Shown piece after piece: positions 25,101-35,515 of a stretch of 64,000 bases of DNA; within the stretch, counting starts at the first letter, position 1, and each line of letters begins with the position of its first letter. The translations under genes were made by a program, and so were the position numbers. Source of the DNA: Protonemura montana (taxonomy: Eukaryota > Arthropoda > Insecta > Plecoptera > Nemouridae); assembly GCA_947568835.1 (NCBI GenBank), contig OX387602.1, forward strand, positions 17,907,021 to 17,971,020, read 5' to 3'. The notes beneath the pieces were generated by a model, which did not search any database, had not been told where the DNA came from, and saw only the letters and a list, made by a program, of their open reading frames with translations.

Positions 25101-27759
25101 TGGTTCTCATAGAGCTGGAATTTGCAGAGCTGTTTTCTTGTGGGTTTGAAATTTTAACTCAATTCAAAAGCCTCTGGCTTGTCTACCTTAAGGTCAAACC
25201 AAGTTCACTTGAAATTACGCTCATAATTATTTTTTATTATTTTTTATAAAAAGCACAAAACGTATTAACATTAATTATAATAGCAAATGTGGCAAATAAG
25301 TGTAGAATACATCGTATCCTTTCCGCTCGCGGCTGCACCCCTTGTTACCAGCATCTTGAACTCGGTGCAAACTTGTAGGCGGGCAGTAAAATAATTCGTA
25401 CGATGTTTATCAGCGAGTTGTGCCTTAGTTTGCTATCCGTTATCAGAGCCGACCCGGCTTTGTTTGCTGCTGTAAAAGCGGTAAAAGGTTTCTTGATAGC
25501 GAGCACCTTGCTGTGCTGGTCTCGGCACCCGAGACGTCTGAGAAAATCTGTGGCAAAAGAGGAAAGCCGGCGAGTCAAAAGAACGTGGCGAGGCGAACGT
25601 GCCATTACGACCAATTATGTTACCAAATTGAGACCCGCCTCCGAAAACAAATTGATCTTGAATTTTGATGTAAGACAGTTTTGTTTACACTTGCGGGCGG
25701 TGTTATCGGTCAAATCAAATGGAATATTGTGGATTCCACTGATGTTGCAACATCGCTGGGTATAGATTGAAAACTACACAAATTTAGAAGCAAGTACACA
25801 CTTGCTCGTACTAAAATCCGAAATAATTACAATATTAAACGCTTGGCAATCAAGGGTTATACATAAAATCACTATCAATCTAAAATATGTTTAATTCTTA
25901 GTGATCAAGAGAAAGCTAAAGTGCCCGGCCCGAAAAATAATGACCCATCATCAAACAAAGGTGTTACCCACCCTTGCCACATGCCCTATGCCTGATACAA
26001 CATTGTCCAAGTCATTACGAACCACCACCTCAGCTTGTTCCTAAACTCTCCCATTGTCGGCAAAAGTGCATCACTTATCAACCGCACGTAAGAGAGTATC
26101 CCGCATTCGAACCGATTGCCGAGATGACCTAGAAGAATGGTGGTGGATCGGCATTAAAAGTGGGCGCGGTTTGTTTAGGGAACAATATCACAGCGGCCGT
26201 CCCATGTATATACCTTGCCGCAGGAGTGGTGTGGAGAAGAAGGAGACAAGCTTTGGGCGTAACACTCCAACAAAGTTATTCTGATCTGTAGATGTCATCT
26301 GTGCATGCATGGTCCAGTGCCCAGTCTTTCCGTTACGCGAGGGAACGCGATGAGCGAACATGTTTGGCACTTTGATAAATTGAGCTAGAAACACCAAAAG
26401 GTGTTGTTGACGAAAGCGATGAGATAAGATGAGATTTTAAATACCTTATTACCTTCATAACCCAATTTTAATCTTATTAAGATTTATTACAGAATTATTT
26501 TTACAGACAGTTTATTTGCACGGCGCTCTTCACACATCACGTCTTATTATGGGTTCACACTTGTTTTATTTCCTCGATTGCAACTGTCAAGATAGATAGA
26601 AGATCATATATCTATTATGCATGCAATGTGACAAGAAGATAGATGCTGCCGCTGTCCATCATGTGTAGAGATTGATATTGTGAATTCTGAATCACATCCT
26701 TATTATACATAGATGGATTGAATGCACACAGCTGATATCATCTGGGTATGCCAATATCAATGAGTCTATTTATTGCGTACTGAAGGCATTAATTAAAATA
26801 AAAATGCACTTGAGTTGGATTCTAAATTGATGCTAACAGTATTAACTTCATAAATTTAATATAGTGTCAGAACTTTTCATCGTGTGAATCGGACCAAGAT
26901 CAAAGTGACGCTTATCGAGGTCTTAGAAGTTTAGGTCGCAGTTCAAACTGCAGCTTACTATTGATTTCCTTCGATCAGTTCAAGATCAAGAAATTATGAA
27001 TGCCAAATATGGTAACGACAGGATTTATTTTTGCCCTATAAGAGTTACACAACTCAAGAGTAGCAGGTCGCGGTGGAAATATGAATTGTCCAACAATGGC
27101 AGTCAATACACCAGTCACTCATTATGCCATATTAATTCAAGCTGCTGGATATTAAGCATTATTGATAACCCCTTGCTTACTATCTGGAAGGCTAGATAAG
27201 ATTGAAGGCTGTAAACATAATCTTAGGACATAATTTATATTCAACATAATATAACTAGAAATGAGAGTACCTTATAGTCGAAAATAAGGTATGTAAATAG
27301 ATTATGGAAGTGAGATAATCGGTATCTGTCATTTCGCTTCAAATTGTAAGTACTTCTGTACTGTAAGGAAGTGAAACGATAAAATACTATCAACATAAAA
27401 TACTAAACTATCAAAAACGAGACGTTAAATGCAATTACGCTTGGATTTGTTGAGTAAGATCAAAAAAGGGCAATTGGAAGTTCAGAACTAGAGGCTCTTT
27501 CCAGGTAAAAATATTAAATGCATTTAAAAACGAATGTGACGTAAGTTAATGTACATAATATTATTCAAGCAATGAAAAAATAATGCCAGGTGAATATTAA
27601 CTAGCAATACGGCCTCGGTAAGTCACAAAAAATTCGCTACATTTGCTGTTCAGTTCTCAAGACAATACACAACGCTCGCTCGCTTCGGGGTACCAAAATT
27701 TCATATACATTTTTTTAAAGTATATACAAATACAGATATAATTGTAACGTGTCACATAC
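19130..27759. other. Intronic DNA with no confident gene
   Basis: Upstream exons of the 18.9-19.1 kb terminal exon should lie here, but none could be assigned. Open frames of 100-130 codons at 21141-21544 (both strands) and 25345-25765 (both strands) have no recognisable domain. Confidence 0.4.
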
Positions 27760-27777
27760 CTGTCCGGTGATGGACAT
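27760..27777 (-). CDS. Possible alternative first coding exon, MSITGQ
   Basis: A minus-strand ATG at 27777 (context aagtcATGtcc) opens six codons to a strong CAG/gtatgt donor (GT at 27759-27758), phase 0. It would join the phase-0 linker exon at 10805, 10727 or 10330 and give a tensin form without the C1 domain. It lies about 700 nt from the start of the plus-strand four-TM gene, in head-to-head arrangement. The reading is short and rests on the donor and phase only. Confidence 0.25.
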
Positions 27778-28467
27778 GACTTTAGGCAGCAGCGGCAGAA
27801 AGAATCCTATTTATTCCACTTTCTAACTGTTCCCAGCTATTAACAGCAACGCCACTTGTCCACCCACACGTGGTCACACAGTTCACCTTTCATATTATGC
27901 ATGCCTATACACCTGACTTGGTTACGTTACCATCCTACCGACCTCCACCATGCTTTCGTACCAACTGAACGAAGCGCGCGCAAACGATCCAAGGCTGATA
28001 CGTCACGAACACACACTTAAAAAAAAACTAGTCAAATTGCCGCGCGATTCAACATCTACTAGTAGCGACACCTATCTTAGAAACGACAAACTTGGTCGAC
28101 CGCAGCATCACCGAAAGGACCACGCCGGGAGAAATGATTCGAATTTAGAACGCCAAATTCAAACGCAAGAGATTAACGTCTATGTTTTATTATAACCACC
28201 AATGGAAGCCCTCTTTAAGAATTTGGTTGCAAAAATGGGTCTAGATGGCTCTGAAAAGGTGGTTCTAACAAAACATTGCCCATTGACTCTGACATATGAA
28301 AAATTTTCAACGATCCCAGGGACTCCGATTTACTTCTAAATAACATGATTTTAAATGTCAAATAAGAACTGATTTTGATTTATTTTTTTTTAGTGTTAAT
28401 TTTTATTTTTTACAATTCTTTTACTATTTACTTCATAAAGTTAGGCACCTGATTTTACTTCAAGGAC

Positions 28468-28569
28468 ATGGTTAGCAATAACAATTTAGAAATGACGCGA
28501 TTTTTTGACTACTGCTGTCTCTGCATCCCGCTGCGAATAGCCGCAGTGATCATCGGTTATCTGAGCGTA
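28468..28569 (+). CDS. Four-TM gene, coding exon 1
   Basis: 34 codons with the CCxCxPLR motif and the first half of helix 1, ending in LSV. Donor gtaagc follows at 28570, phase 0. Confidence 0.85.
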
Positions 28570-29440
28570 GTAAGCCAAATTAATCAACATTCTTTCATTT
28601 TCCAAACGCAGCACTTTCTTAGTAATCTATCGATCACTTTCTTCTATTCCAGCTGGAATGCGCAATCATAGCTATCAAATGCCTTGTGGGCAGGGAACAC
28701 GAGATGGTGACGCTGATCTTACTCACACCGGACGAACCACCTGAACAGATCAAGTGTCATGGTAAAGTGACAGGAGCACCAGTCGGAACTCCGATGTCAT
28801 CAATTATTTGCCTAACAAAATAACACATTCCAGGGATGACCGCTCTTTGCATCTGCCGAGCATTGTTCAACATACTCATGATAGTGCTATGTGTCAGATT
28901 GATCCACGGTATTAACAAGGTGAGAAGAAGGTATCTTTAGTGATGTCACGCTGTTCGTTGGATTTTAGAATAAAATTCCATCTTCTTCTCAGGGAATTCC
29001 AAAATTCATGGAACTCTGGATGTATACATATCTGGCTGTAAATCTTTTGGAATTGATACTGTTAATCACAGCACTCATTTGGATTGGAGGAACTTACCTA
29101 CCCTTCTATTTCTTATTCATCTGTAAGTACTGCTACCTGTGAAATAGCTAACGTGAAATCGAATGACTCTGCTGAAATTTCTTGTCCTTGGTCCGATACA
29201 GTATTGAAGTTGTACTGCCTATTCATTGTGTATCGTTACTACGTCCTCCTGAGCAAAGGATGCGATTGCTGCGACAGCCAGGATAGCGAAAGCGATTGCT
29301 TCGACCCGGAGTGCCAGGCAGATCTTGGAGACAACGACTCGTGCAAGAGGTCGAGTTGGGATGAAGAAGAGAGATTAGGGCCCAACGATTGCTCGGACAA
29401 CGATGACAGAAGAGAATCGTCAACAGACGCGGAGAATTGA
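28468..29440 (+). CDS. Four-transmembrane protein with Cys-rich acidic tail, complete five-exon gene
   Basis: Five exons with consensus borders form a 666-nt frame of 221 residues: 28468-28569, 28653-28761, 28834-28919, 28993-29122 and 29202-29440 (stop TGA). Introns are 71-83 nt. The protein starts with a Cys-rich segment, FFDYCCLCIPLR, typical of small insect four-helix proteins of the DUF4728/LAPTM-like type. Hydrophobic segments lie at about residues 21-44, 72-94, 110-130 and 133-155. The last 60 residues are cytosol-type sequence: Cys pairs (KGCDCCDS), then many Asp/Glu/Ser. Two ATGs (28468 and 28492) are in frame; the first is chosen because it follows a likely UTR acceptor (ttacttcaag). 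A possible ATTAAA poly(A) signal is at 29729-29734. It lies inside tensin's large intron on the opposite strand. The family call is by pattern; the molecular role is unknown, with a membrane or endolysosomal location likely. Confidence 0.88.
28653..28761 (+). CDS. Four-TM gene, coding exon 2
   Basis: Acceptor ttctattccag ends at 28652. The exon encodes the end of helix 1 (LECAIIAIKC) and the extracellular or lumenal loop with PDEPPEQIKCH. Donor gtaaag follows at 28762, phase 1. Confidence 0.87.
28834..28919 (+). CDS. Four-TM gene, coding exon 3
   Basis: Acceptor acattccag ends at 28833. The exon encodes helix 2 (MTALCICRALFNILMIVLC). Donor gtgaga follows at 28920, phase 0. Confidence 0.87.
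28993..29122 (+). CDS. Four-TM gene, coding exon 4
   Basis: Acceptor tcttcttctcag ends at 28992. The exon encodes helix 3 and the start of helix 4 (YLAVNLLELILLITALIWIG, then YLPFYFLFI). Donor gtaagt follows at 29123, phase 1. Confidence 0.88.
29202..29440 (+). CDS. Four-TM gene, terminal coding exon
   Basis: Acceptor gtccgatacag ends at 29201. The exon encodes the end of helix 4 (LKLYCLFIVYRYYVLLS) and the Cys-rich acidic tail with CDCCDSQDSESDCFDPEC. Stop TGA at 29438-29440. Confidence 0.88.
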
Positions 29441-29636
29441 GTAGCTTTTATCATACAGAATTGACAGAATCCAAATAGTGGCTACCTTCGTGGCAGGTAC
29501 GTTGCTGTTGGCAAACTTGAAATCGTCTGCCATTTATAACTCGGGAGAAATTTGAAGAACACTGCTATAAGGAAATTCCTTGTGAGTTCCCTGAAAATGA
29601 AGACGAAGAAAACAGAAAATCTCATGATTTTCTTAC

Positions 29637-29674
29637 CTTGTGCTCGCATGCCTTGTGACAGATGAACTTGCACA
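29637..29674 (-). CDS. tns: Tensin exon: second half of C1 zinc finger
   Basis: This short 38-nt exon has acceptor cttttacag (AG at 29676-29675) and a consensus donor AAG/gtaaga (GT at 29636-29635). With the preceding exon it encodes RVCKFICHKACEHK. This supplies the C-x4-H-x2-C part of a C1 (phorbol-ester/DAG-type) zinc finger: Cys in VC, then His and Cys in HKAC. The last zinc-binding Cys expected about eight residues later must come from the next exon, which I could not place with certainty. The exon sits only about 200 nt beyond the stop codon of the plus-strand tetraspan gene, so that gene's 3' UTR may overlap it in antisense. Confidence 0.82.
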
Positions 29675-29728
29675 CTGTAAAAGAAAGTAAATTGTTAGAC
29701 ACAGTAAATGGATAACTCTTATACTGGT

Positions 29729-29734
29729 ATTAAA
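29729..29734 (+). terminator. Possible poly(A) signal ATTAAA for the four-TM gene
   Basis: ATTAAA about 290 nt after the stop codon at 29440; no AATAAA is seen nearer. Its use would make the transcript cross the tensin C1 exon in antisense. Confidence 0.3.
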
Positions 29735-31184
29735 ATTGCAAACTGTTCGGTTCGTCAGTGCGACGCGATTAGGAACGGGGTTGACTCAACTATGACCCAG
29801 TGACTAAGACAACAACCGTTGTAGTGTACTATTTTCCTCCGATCCGAGATGATTGATGTATGTTGTTCTCCTCTCATATTGACCGTGTCACACCCGTGGG
29901 ACCATCCCGCCGAGGGGTTTATGGGGGTGCAGCAAACAGGCGTGGCCCGGCGCGGGATGAACGGATACACAAGACGGGCAAAATTTAGCAAATATTTGGT
30001 TGTCTAGTGAAGGACCTACGCATCGTGTCCGTTGTTGTGTTTTATAGAGGTAAGTCTCGAGAGAACATTTTCTTTTGTAAGCTTGAAAGTTTAGAAGTTA
30101 GAGGGTTGAACTTCCTTTTGTTATAACGGTCTACAAATTTATTATCCTGTGCACACAGCTAAACTGTAAAGCAACTAATAATGATAGCGGATACGCCTTT
30201 GCCGAACGCGACCGAGCGATCCGGCGAGGGGGTGGTAGTAGACAACGACGGAAATTAAAGTTTGTATTGCACACTACTTTAGGTTGTAACCTAGATTCTA
30301 CCCAACGTATCTATTTCATGTATACCTTCACAGAATTGCAGAATTTCAAGTGAAAATCAACCCCCTCAAATGTCAAGAAAATTGAGGGTGGGAATAAACG
30401 TTGTCCATTCGATGTGGCAAAAAATAACCTCAGTCGCCCGCAAGCCAGACGGACCATTTAACCCCGACTCTTTCCTAAGGATGTGGAGTGGAAAGGGTAA
30501 AGAAGAAAATGGTGGATAACTTTGACTTAACAATGATTGATTGGAGTGACAAAATAAGGGAAGCAATCGTGTGCATGGATTAATCCCACAATTTCCTGCA
30601 TGCGGGGCTAGTTCCTGTACCCGTGCTCACCACCCTCTCAAGGCAGGCACCCTGTGTTGAAAAGCTGTCCAAGTGGAAAAGGGTGACTTTTACGATGGCG
30701 GCAAAATGGGGGGTTGCTTGGTGGAGTATTAGCATTGCCTAAAACCAATTGAATATGGTAACTAGTTGCGGCTTAGCATTCGCGCACAACCATTCTAATC
30801 CATTCCCATTGATCATCGAGTCAGAAAGACTCTAGGCCTACATTTTATCCTGCCCAATATCACATTTTCCAAACGGCGAGTGATAAACCAATGGACGACA
30901 ACGCGTCACAGCTTTTGTGAGAACATTTTTAAAACATCGCTTTCTACGCCATGCCATGGAGCACGCTTTTCTACTCAAGGTCACAAACGCCCAAAATTAA
31001 GGTCACCTGCAAATCGAATGAGTGCCAGGTATTCAGCGGCAGAACTGTAAGTGTGGAATAAACGCGTTTGATTGGCTGTTGCCAAACAAACAAGTTAACG
31101 AACTGTTAAGTCTTGACGAACAAACATAAAAAGGACCAAAGAATGCAACGAACATTTTAGAGTAATTCAAATGTGAATGCTCAC
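29735..31184 (-). other. tns: Intron splitting the tensin C1 domain
   Basis: The intron between the two C1 exons runs from 31184 to 29675. A GC-rich patch at 29880-29960 and an isolated 25-codon ATG frame at 30181 have no further support. Confidence 0.5.
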
Positions 31185-31293
31185 CTCGACAGCAGCTGCC
31201 CTGGTTGTAGATGGGTTGATGACAGACGTTGCAGGGCCGAGGTCGTTTGAACACCTTCGTGCGGAACGTGTGGCTCTGCGAGTCTAGTTCCGG
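31185..31293 (-). CDS. tns: Tensin exon: first half of C1 zinc finger
   Basis: This 109-nt exon has acceptor ccatttttccag (AG at 31295-31294) and donor gtgagc from 31184. It reads PELDSQSHTFRTKVFKRPRP followed by CNVCHQPI, then QGSCCR. The spacing H-x12-C-x2-C is that of a C1 domain. With the next exon the second pair follows as C-x2-C after only ten residues, the compact form typical of the atypical C1 domains of tensins. It is entered in phase 0 and left in phase 1; the first base pair of the next exon completes Val. C1 domains of this type bind zinc. Whether this one binds diacylglycerol cannot be judged. Confidence 0.85.
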
Positions 31294-31925
31294 CTGGAAA
31301 AATGGGAAATGGACAGGCTATCAGCGGGGAAGCTCATCTGCAGTCAAGCATTACACGTATCTAGCGCACTCAAGCCATTAGCTGGGAGCGCCGGGCGCCA
31401 ACTGTTCACTGGCGATGGGGTTAATCCACCGGCTCGTTTATTTACACTAAATGGAAACGAGCCGTGTGAGTAGATTCTTGTAATTAAACAGTACGCTACA
31501 CGACCATATTCTCATTTTACTTAATTGTAGTTGGTCTGGACGGTTGGCAAAAATCCTCCTTCGTTAGAAATAAAATCGTTCGCATAGAAATGGAAAACGC
31601 ATACGAAGGCAATAAACCAGCGAGGAACTGCGTATTGAAATTCCAAGCGAACAAGAAAATTCTTTTGGCAATTTCATTACCATATAACATGTCATTTCAT
31701 TCCGTGTCGTTTTGAATATTTGAAAAATAAAAAAAATGCGACCGAAAATTCAGCACGGTATTTTTTTTCCTTTTCGTCACGGTTCCTCTTTCTTATCCCA
31801 GGAGGGCATCCATCATGTTCTAGTCGTCAAAACCTAATCCCGATCTCACGTCTTATACTCCCCTGGACCACAATGGTGCTGATAAATCGCTCTTTTATCA
31901 AAATTATCACAAAAACCTCTCTTAC

Positions 31926-32012
31926 CCCATCGCTCTCCTTGCACGAGCTGTAGTCCAGACTCTCGTACGAGAGCCCTAAGACGTTGTGTGCGTCCAGAGA
32001 TGCGGTCCACAT
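31926..32012 (-). CDS. tns: Tensin N-terminal coding exon
   Basis: The frame begins at an ATG at 32012 and runs 29 codons, MWTASLDAHNVLGLSYESLD and on to SSCKESDG, ending at a GGG/gtaaga donor (GT at 31925-31924) in phase 0. The C1 exon at 31293 begins in phase 0, so the two join cleanly. An acceptor (gcctcgcag) lies just upstream with exon start near 32033, so this is probably the second exon of the transcript with a few bases of 5' UTR, and the frame upstream of the ATG meets a stop within the putative intron. The ATG context (gtgtcATGtgg) is weak, so a coding exon further upstream cannot be excluded. The tyrosine- and acid-rich text has no recognisable domain. Confidence 0.65.
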
Positions 32013-33574
32013 GACACATTCAACAACAATAAACTGCGAGGCAATTAGAATCCGTCTTCAGAGGTGTTTTCTGACACCTTCTCTTGCACTCACTATTGTT
32101 CTCACGACTGGAACTGCTGAGCGGTAGACCTTACAAACGCTGAGTCTGGCTGACAAGAGACTTGCTACGCCTACGATAAGAGTATATAGGTGTCCGTTGT
32201 TGCCATACAATGCAAATAGTTCTCAAACTGTTGCACTTGGGATGGGTCGCTGAACACATAAAAAAAAGGTGAAAAATATACATAGGTTTAAGATGTAATT
32301 GCTTTGGGATAAGATAAAGATTTATTGACGAAACCAATTACGGTGTAAAGCTTTAGTTTGATTCCTATTTTTCAGCGCTTTAGCTTATAACTGAAGCACA
32401 AATAAGGCAGTGATTTTTCTCACAGCTCCCCTCCTAATAGAGCGTTGCGTACATCAATCAAAGATGCTCAATGCAAAGTGTTTCATTTGTATTCTGTTAG
32501 CGGCAAAACGATTTGCTGGCTATCAATTCAGTCGTTGACACCGCTTGCACACGCATTACTGTTTCATATAAATAATGCATCACAAGAAAGTAGAACGTTT
32601 ATGCATGTTACGGCGAGCCAAACCAAAATGAATTGGGTCTAGCGATATTGAATGAGACGAGTAATATTAATCGGCTGTCATTCAATTGTTGTTCCAATCT
32701 TAGTCTTGTCGAAGACGGCGATAGGTGGTGACACCCTTCCTGCTTCCCAGAATGCGTGCGTGAACTGCGTAGTGTGCGCTTCTCGATAAAGCACGCACTT
32801 CTTAGATCTATCCATCTTCTCAAGGTGTTCGGTTTTGAAACAATGGGCGTTGAATTAGTTACGCACATTTTTGTGGCGAAAAATGTTTGATCGCGATTCC
32901 GAGAAACATAAATGAAATTTAGTAAATTGAAACTGAAATTTAATGCGTGACTCGCACACGGTGAAACATTATCTACTCGGCGGCAACGAATTGGTAATCT
33001 TGTTTGGCGTCCCGTAAGACGCCAATAAACTTCTGAAGAATTTTCGCCGCCACGGCCCATACGAGCCCGAAATTAATTGGTCCCCGTTGTCGGCATCGTG
33101 GTTGTAAATCATCGTTACACAAAACTGGCCGAGCAAAAATATAAACGTGTCGTTAAGAATTGTTATATTGCGTAGAAACCCAATCAAGCACGCATCAATT
33201 GTTAAACGACTCTTTCAAGAAAATGGGACTGAAATATGCGACGAGACGCTCGAAAGATGCCGTTGTGGGGCGGTGTGAAGAATGATCATATGGACTGGTC
33301 TTAGCAGTGTACGCTAGATGGCAGTCGAAGTAAAATTCTGGGTTCAGAGCTGATTTTGCTTTCCCGAAGTAAATTTACATAATTCAAAGGAAATCGTAAT
33401 TGGCAGACAACGGAATTGACAATAATAAGGTACATAAATCAAACGATAAACCTGGTGTTTATGATATCAGTACACCACTAAACCAATCTGTCAAGACACT
33501 CGTCGAAAAGTCCTGAGATTGAGGTGTTATTAACTTTTCAACGATCCATCTCTGCATGCCAGTGCCCGGGAGAT

Positions 33575-33692
33575 ATGGAAGCAGAGCATGCCTCTCCCGA
33601 TAACTCATCATCCATTGTCGGAGGGGATGTTACTAGAGCAGGCGCTCCATCGTTTGAAAGACCTAACAATGGAACACATTCAGTATCTGTAG
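33575..33692 (+). CDS. Candidate first exon of an unidentified plus-strand gene
   Basis: The ATG at 33575 (context agatATGg) opens 39 codons, MEAEHASPDNSSSIVGGDVT then RAGAPSFERPNNGTHSVSV, to a TAG/gtacag donor (GT at 33693-33694) in phase 1. A phase-1 acceptor exists for the frame at 35306, so a two-exon model is possible. The same DNA read on the minus strand also has a good acceptor (tctctgtacctacag) and a frame ending at a stop (SISPGHWHAEMDR), so the strand is ambiguous. No domain is recognised. Confidence 0.25.
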
Positions 33693-35305
33693 GTACAGAG
33701 AAAGGTTGCATACGGTTTACACTTGAAAGCGCGTTTTCCGAGAGTTTTCCCCAAGCTTTTCCGATAATTGTCAAACGGAACCATGATTCATGGAAAATAA
33801 ATTTGGCATGTACGAATGTCTGTGAAGATAAAGCAGCCTGAGGCTGTAGTGCATGTAAATTCTGTGAAAAAATGTTGTGACGTTCTATTCAGTTGAAAAA
33901 TGGTTTAGAACGAGGGTAATTTAAAATGGTCCATGCGAAATCTCGAATCTATGACGTTTAACGCTTTGAAATACGATTCTTTGACGCCGAATCCCAATAT
34001 TCAATTAAATTCTTTGGGCGAACGAGCTCGAATTTCAATCTCAGAAGCACCATTCGCAGAAAAGCCAAGAAAGAAACACTTTCCCCTCGTCGCCACGTCA
34101 TCGGAAGCCAATGAGAACTTGAAATTTAATTCTGAAGTGTATAACCGGGAAAAACAATATCTGCAGATGACGTACAACAGAAGAAATTTCACGATTTAAA
34201 ATAATAAAACTGAGGGTCCAATAAAATCAAGGTACGTGTTGGGATCGGTCCTAAGATGTACGAGGCGAACTTGACCGTTAAATCATCACAAGTCGTGCAA
34301 CGCTGCACTGCGAGATCTCAGGAACACCTGTGAGCCGTGCCAAGCCGAAGCCATGGCTTGATGATAATTCGGCAAGACGTGCCACAAGATAGCACGTTAC
34401 TTTAGCAAGAAATATTTAGCATTCATTATGAGCTGTGTTCATGTTTTACATTTCAGCTTGAATCGAAGAAGCATACTACATTCGAGAAGCAGGTAATCGT
34501 GCTGTGGGGACATGGCTGCGATGAAGTTGGAAGTTTTGTTCAGCTCCACGAATGGAAATTTAGGAAGCTTAATTGAATTTAAAATTAGAGTAGTCGTGGG
34601 TTTATGGTAAGTAAATAACAACCAATTATCAAAACTGAATTCATTTATGTCCAATAAAACTATTAGCTTGAAATGGAGTACTCTGTGACTGGTTTTAATC
34701 ATATACCTTCAACGTTTCCTAGTTTTTAATTGGGTGAAGACAGGCAGAGAAGGGTTGTTGTTCTCGATAAAATGAAGATAGCTGCTCCCTCTTACTTGCT
34801 TGTTAGGTATTTAATAGTTCGGTTATTCTTATCTCATATCCATTAGTATTCATGAAGAATAAAGGCAAATTCCAAAGTGTTTTATTAAAATTTAATAAAT
34901 CAATTTATGTTCTGTCTGATATTCCTATCTGTTGGAAAAGTTTTCCTCGCTGTATATTTAAAAAACATGAGCCTGAAGTTGCCCCGCCGAATGCAAGATA
35001 TGCAGCAATCAGCATAATTACCTGTGTCCTCCTTTTCTCAATTCAAAGACCGAAATTATTTTGTGTGTGATGTACATATTAATAACTAATTTATTTTCTT
35101 GTTTCGGGACCTTATTTTTTCTATAGTTTTTAATAAGTCGTCCTAGCATACAATTACCTTCAATTAGCACCTTGTAAAAGCATCACTGGTCACATTACCA
35201 CTATACGTGCGTAAAATTTAAACCAGCTAATTAATAAATGGAGCAAACACTAGCGACGTGAACCAAGATGACCCAACGAATCATGAATATTCTGATAAGG
35301 TACAG

Positions 35306-35515
35306 AACCCAGTTCACGTTCAAGAACCACCTTGGATGGCCTTTTCAATACTCCACCCCATTTGCCTTCTGTCGCCTCTGTCAACAGAGTCAAAGTCAAA
35401 AGGAAGCAGGACTCCGAAGAAACGTCACGAAACTCAGAAGATGTCGACAGGATAACGCCATCGAAAACATCCTTAATCGCTCCTAACAACTTTCGGCGTT
35501 ATGCCTACAGTTGCG
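35306..35515 (+). CDS. Candidate second exon of an unidentified plus-strand gene
   Basis: After an acceptor ataaggtacag (AG at 35304-35305) a phase-1 frame reads PSSRSRTTLDGLFNTPPHLP, SVNRVKVKRKQDSEETSRNS and PSKTSLIAPNNFRRYAYSC, up to a possible donor G/gtaaat at 35516. The Ser/Thr-Pro and basic content is that of a disordered, phosphorylatable protein. All three plus frames and one minus frame are open here for about 200 nt, which is unusual in this AT-rich DNA, but it also makes the frame choice uncertain. No homolog is recognised. Confidence 0.25.

Larger units (their letters stand above)
1..32012 (-). other. tns: Tensin gene, span of the exons seen (3' end off-window)
   Basis: Gene-level entry for a minus-strand tensin, a focal-adhesion adaptor that links integrin tails to actin. 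Ten exons can be chained with GT/AG borders and consistent phases: 32012-31926, 31293-31185, 29674-29637, about 10805-10488, 10330-10286, 5947-5753, 4593-4418, 2470-2321, 1853-1378 and 911-714. They encode an N-terminal C1 zinc finger, a linker, a PTEN-like phosphatase domain and a C2 domain, which is the usual order for C1-containing tensins. The last visible exon ends in phase 1, so the gene continues left of base 1, where SH2 and PTB domains are expected from family knowledge. The largest intron is about 19 kb and contains other genes. Any 5' UTR exons would lie to the right of 32 kb. The identity is strong; the linker exons and the N-terminus are less certain. Confidence 0.9.

Noticed and set aside
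25345..25765. 120-codon plus frame and 89-codon minus frame
   Set aside because: No domain, no clear codon bias, and mutual overlap suggests chance.
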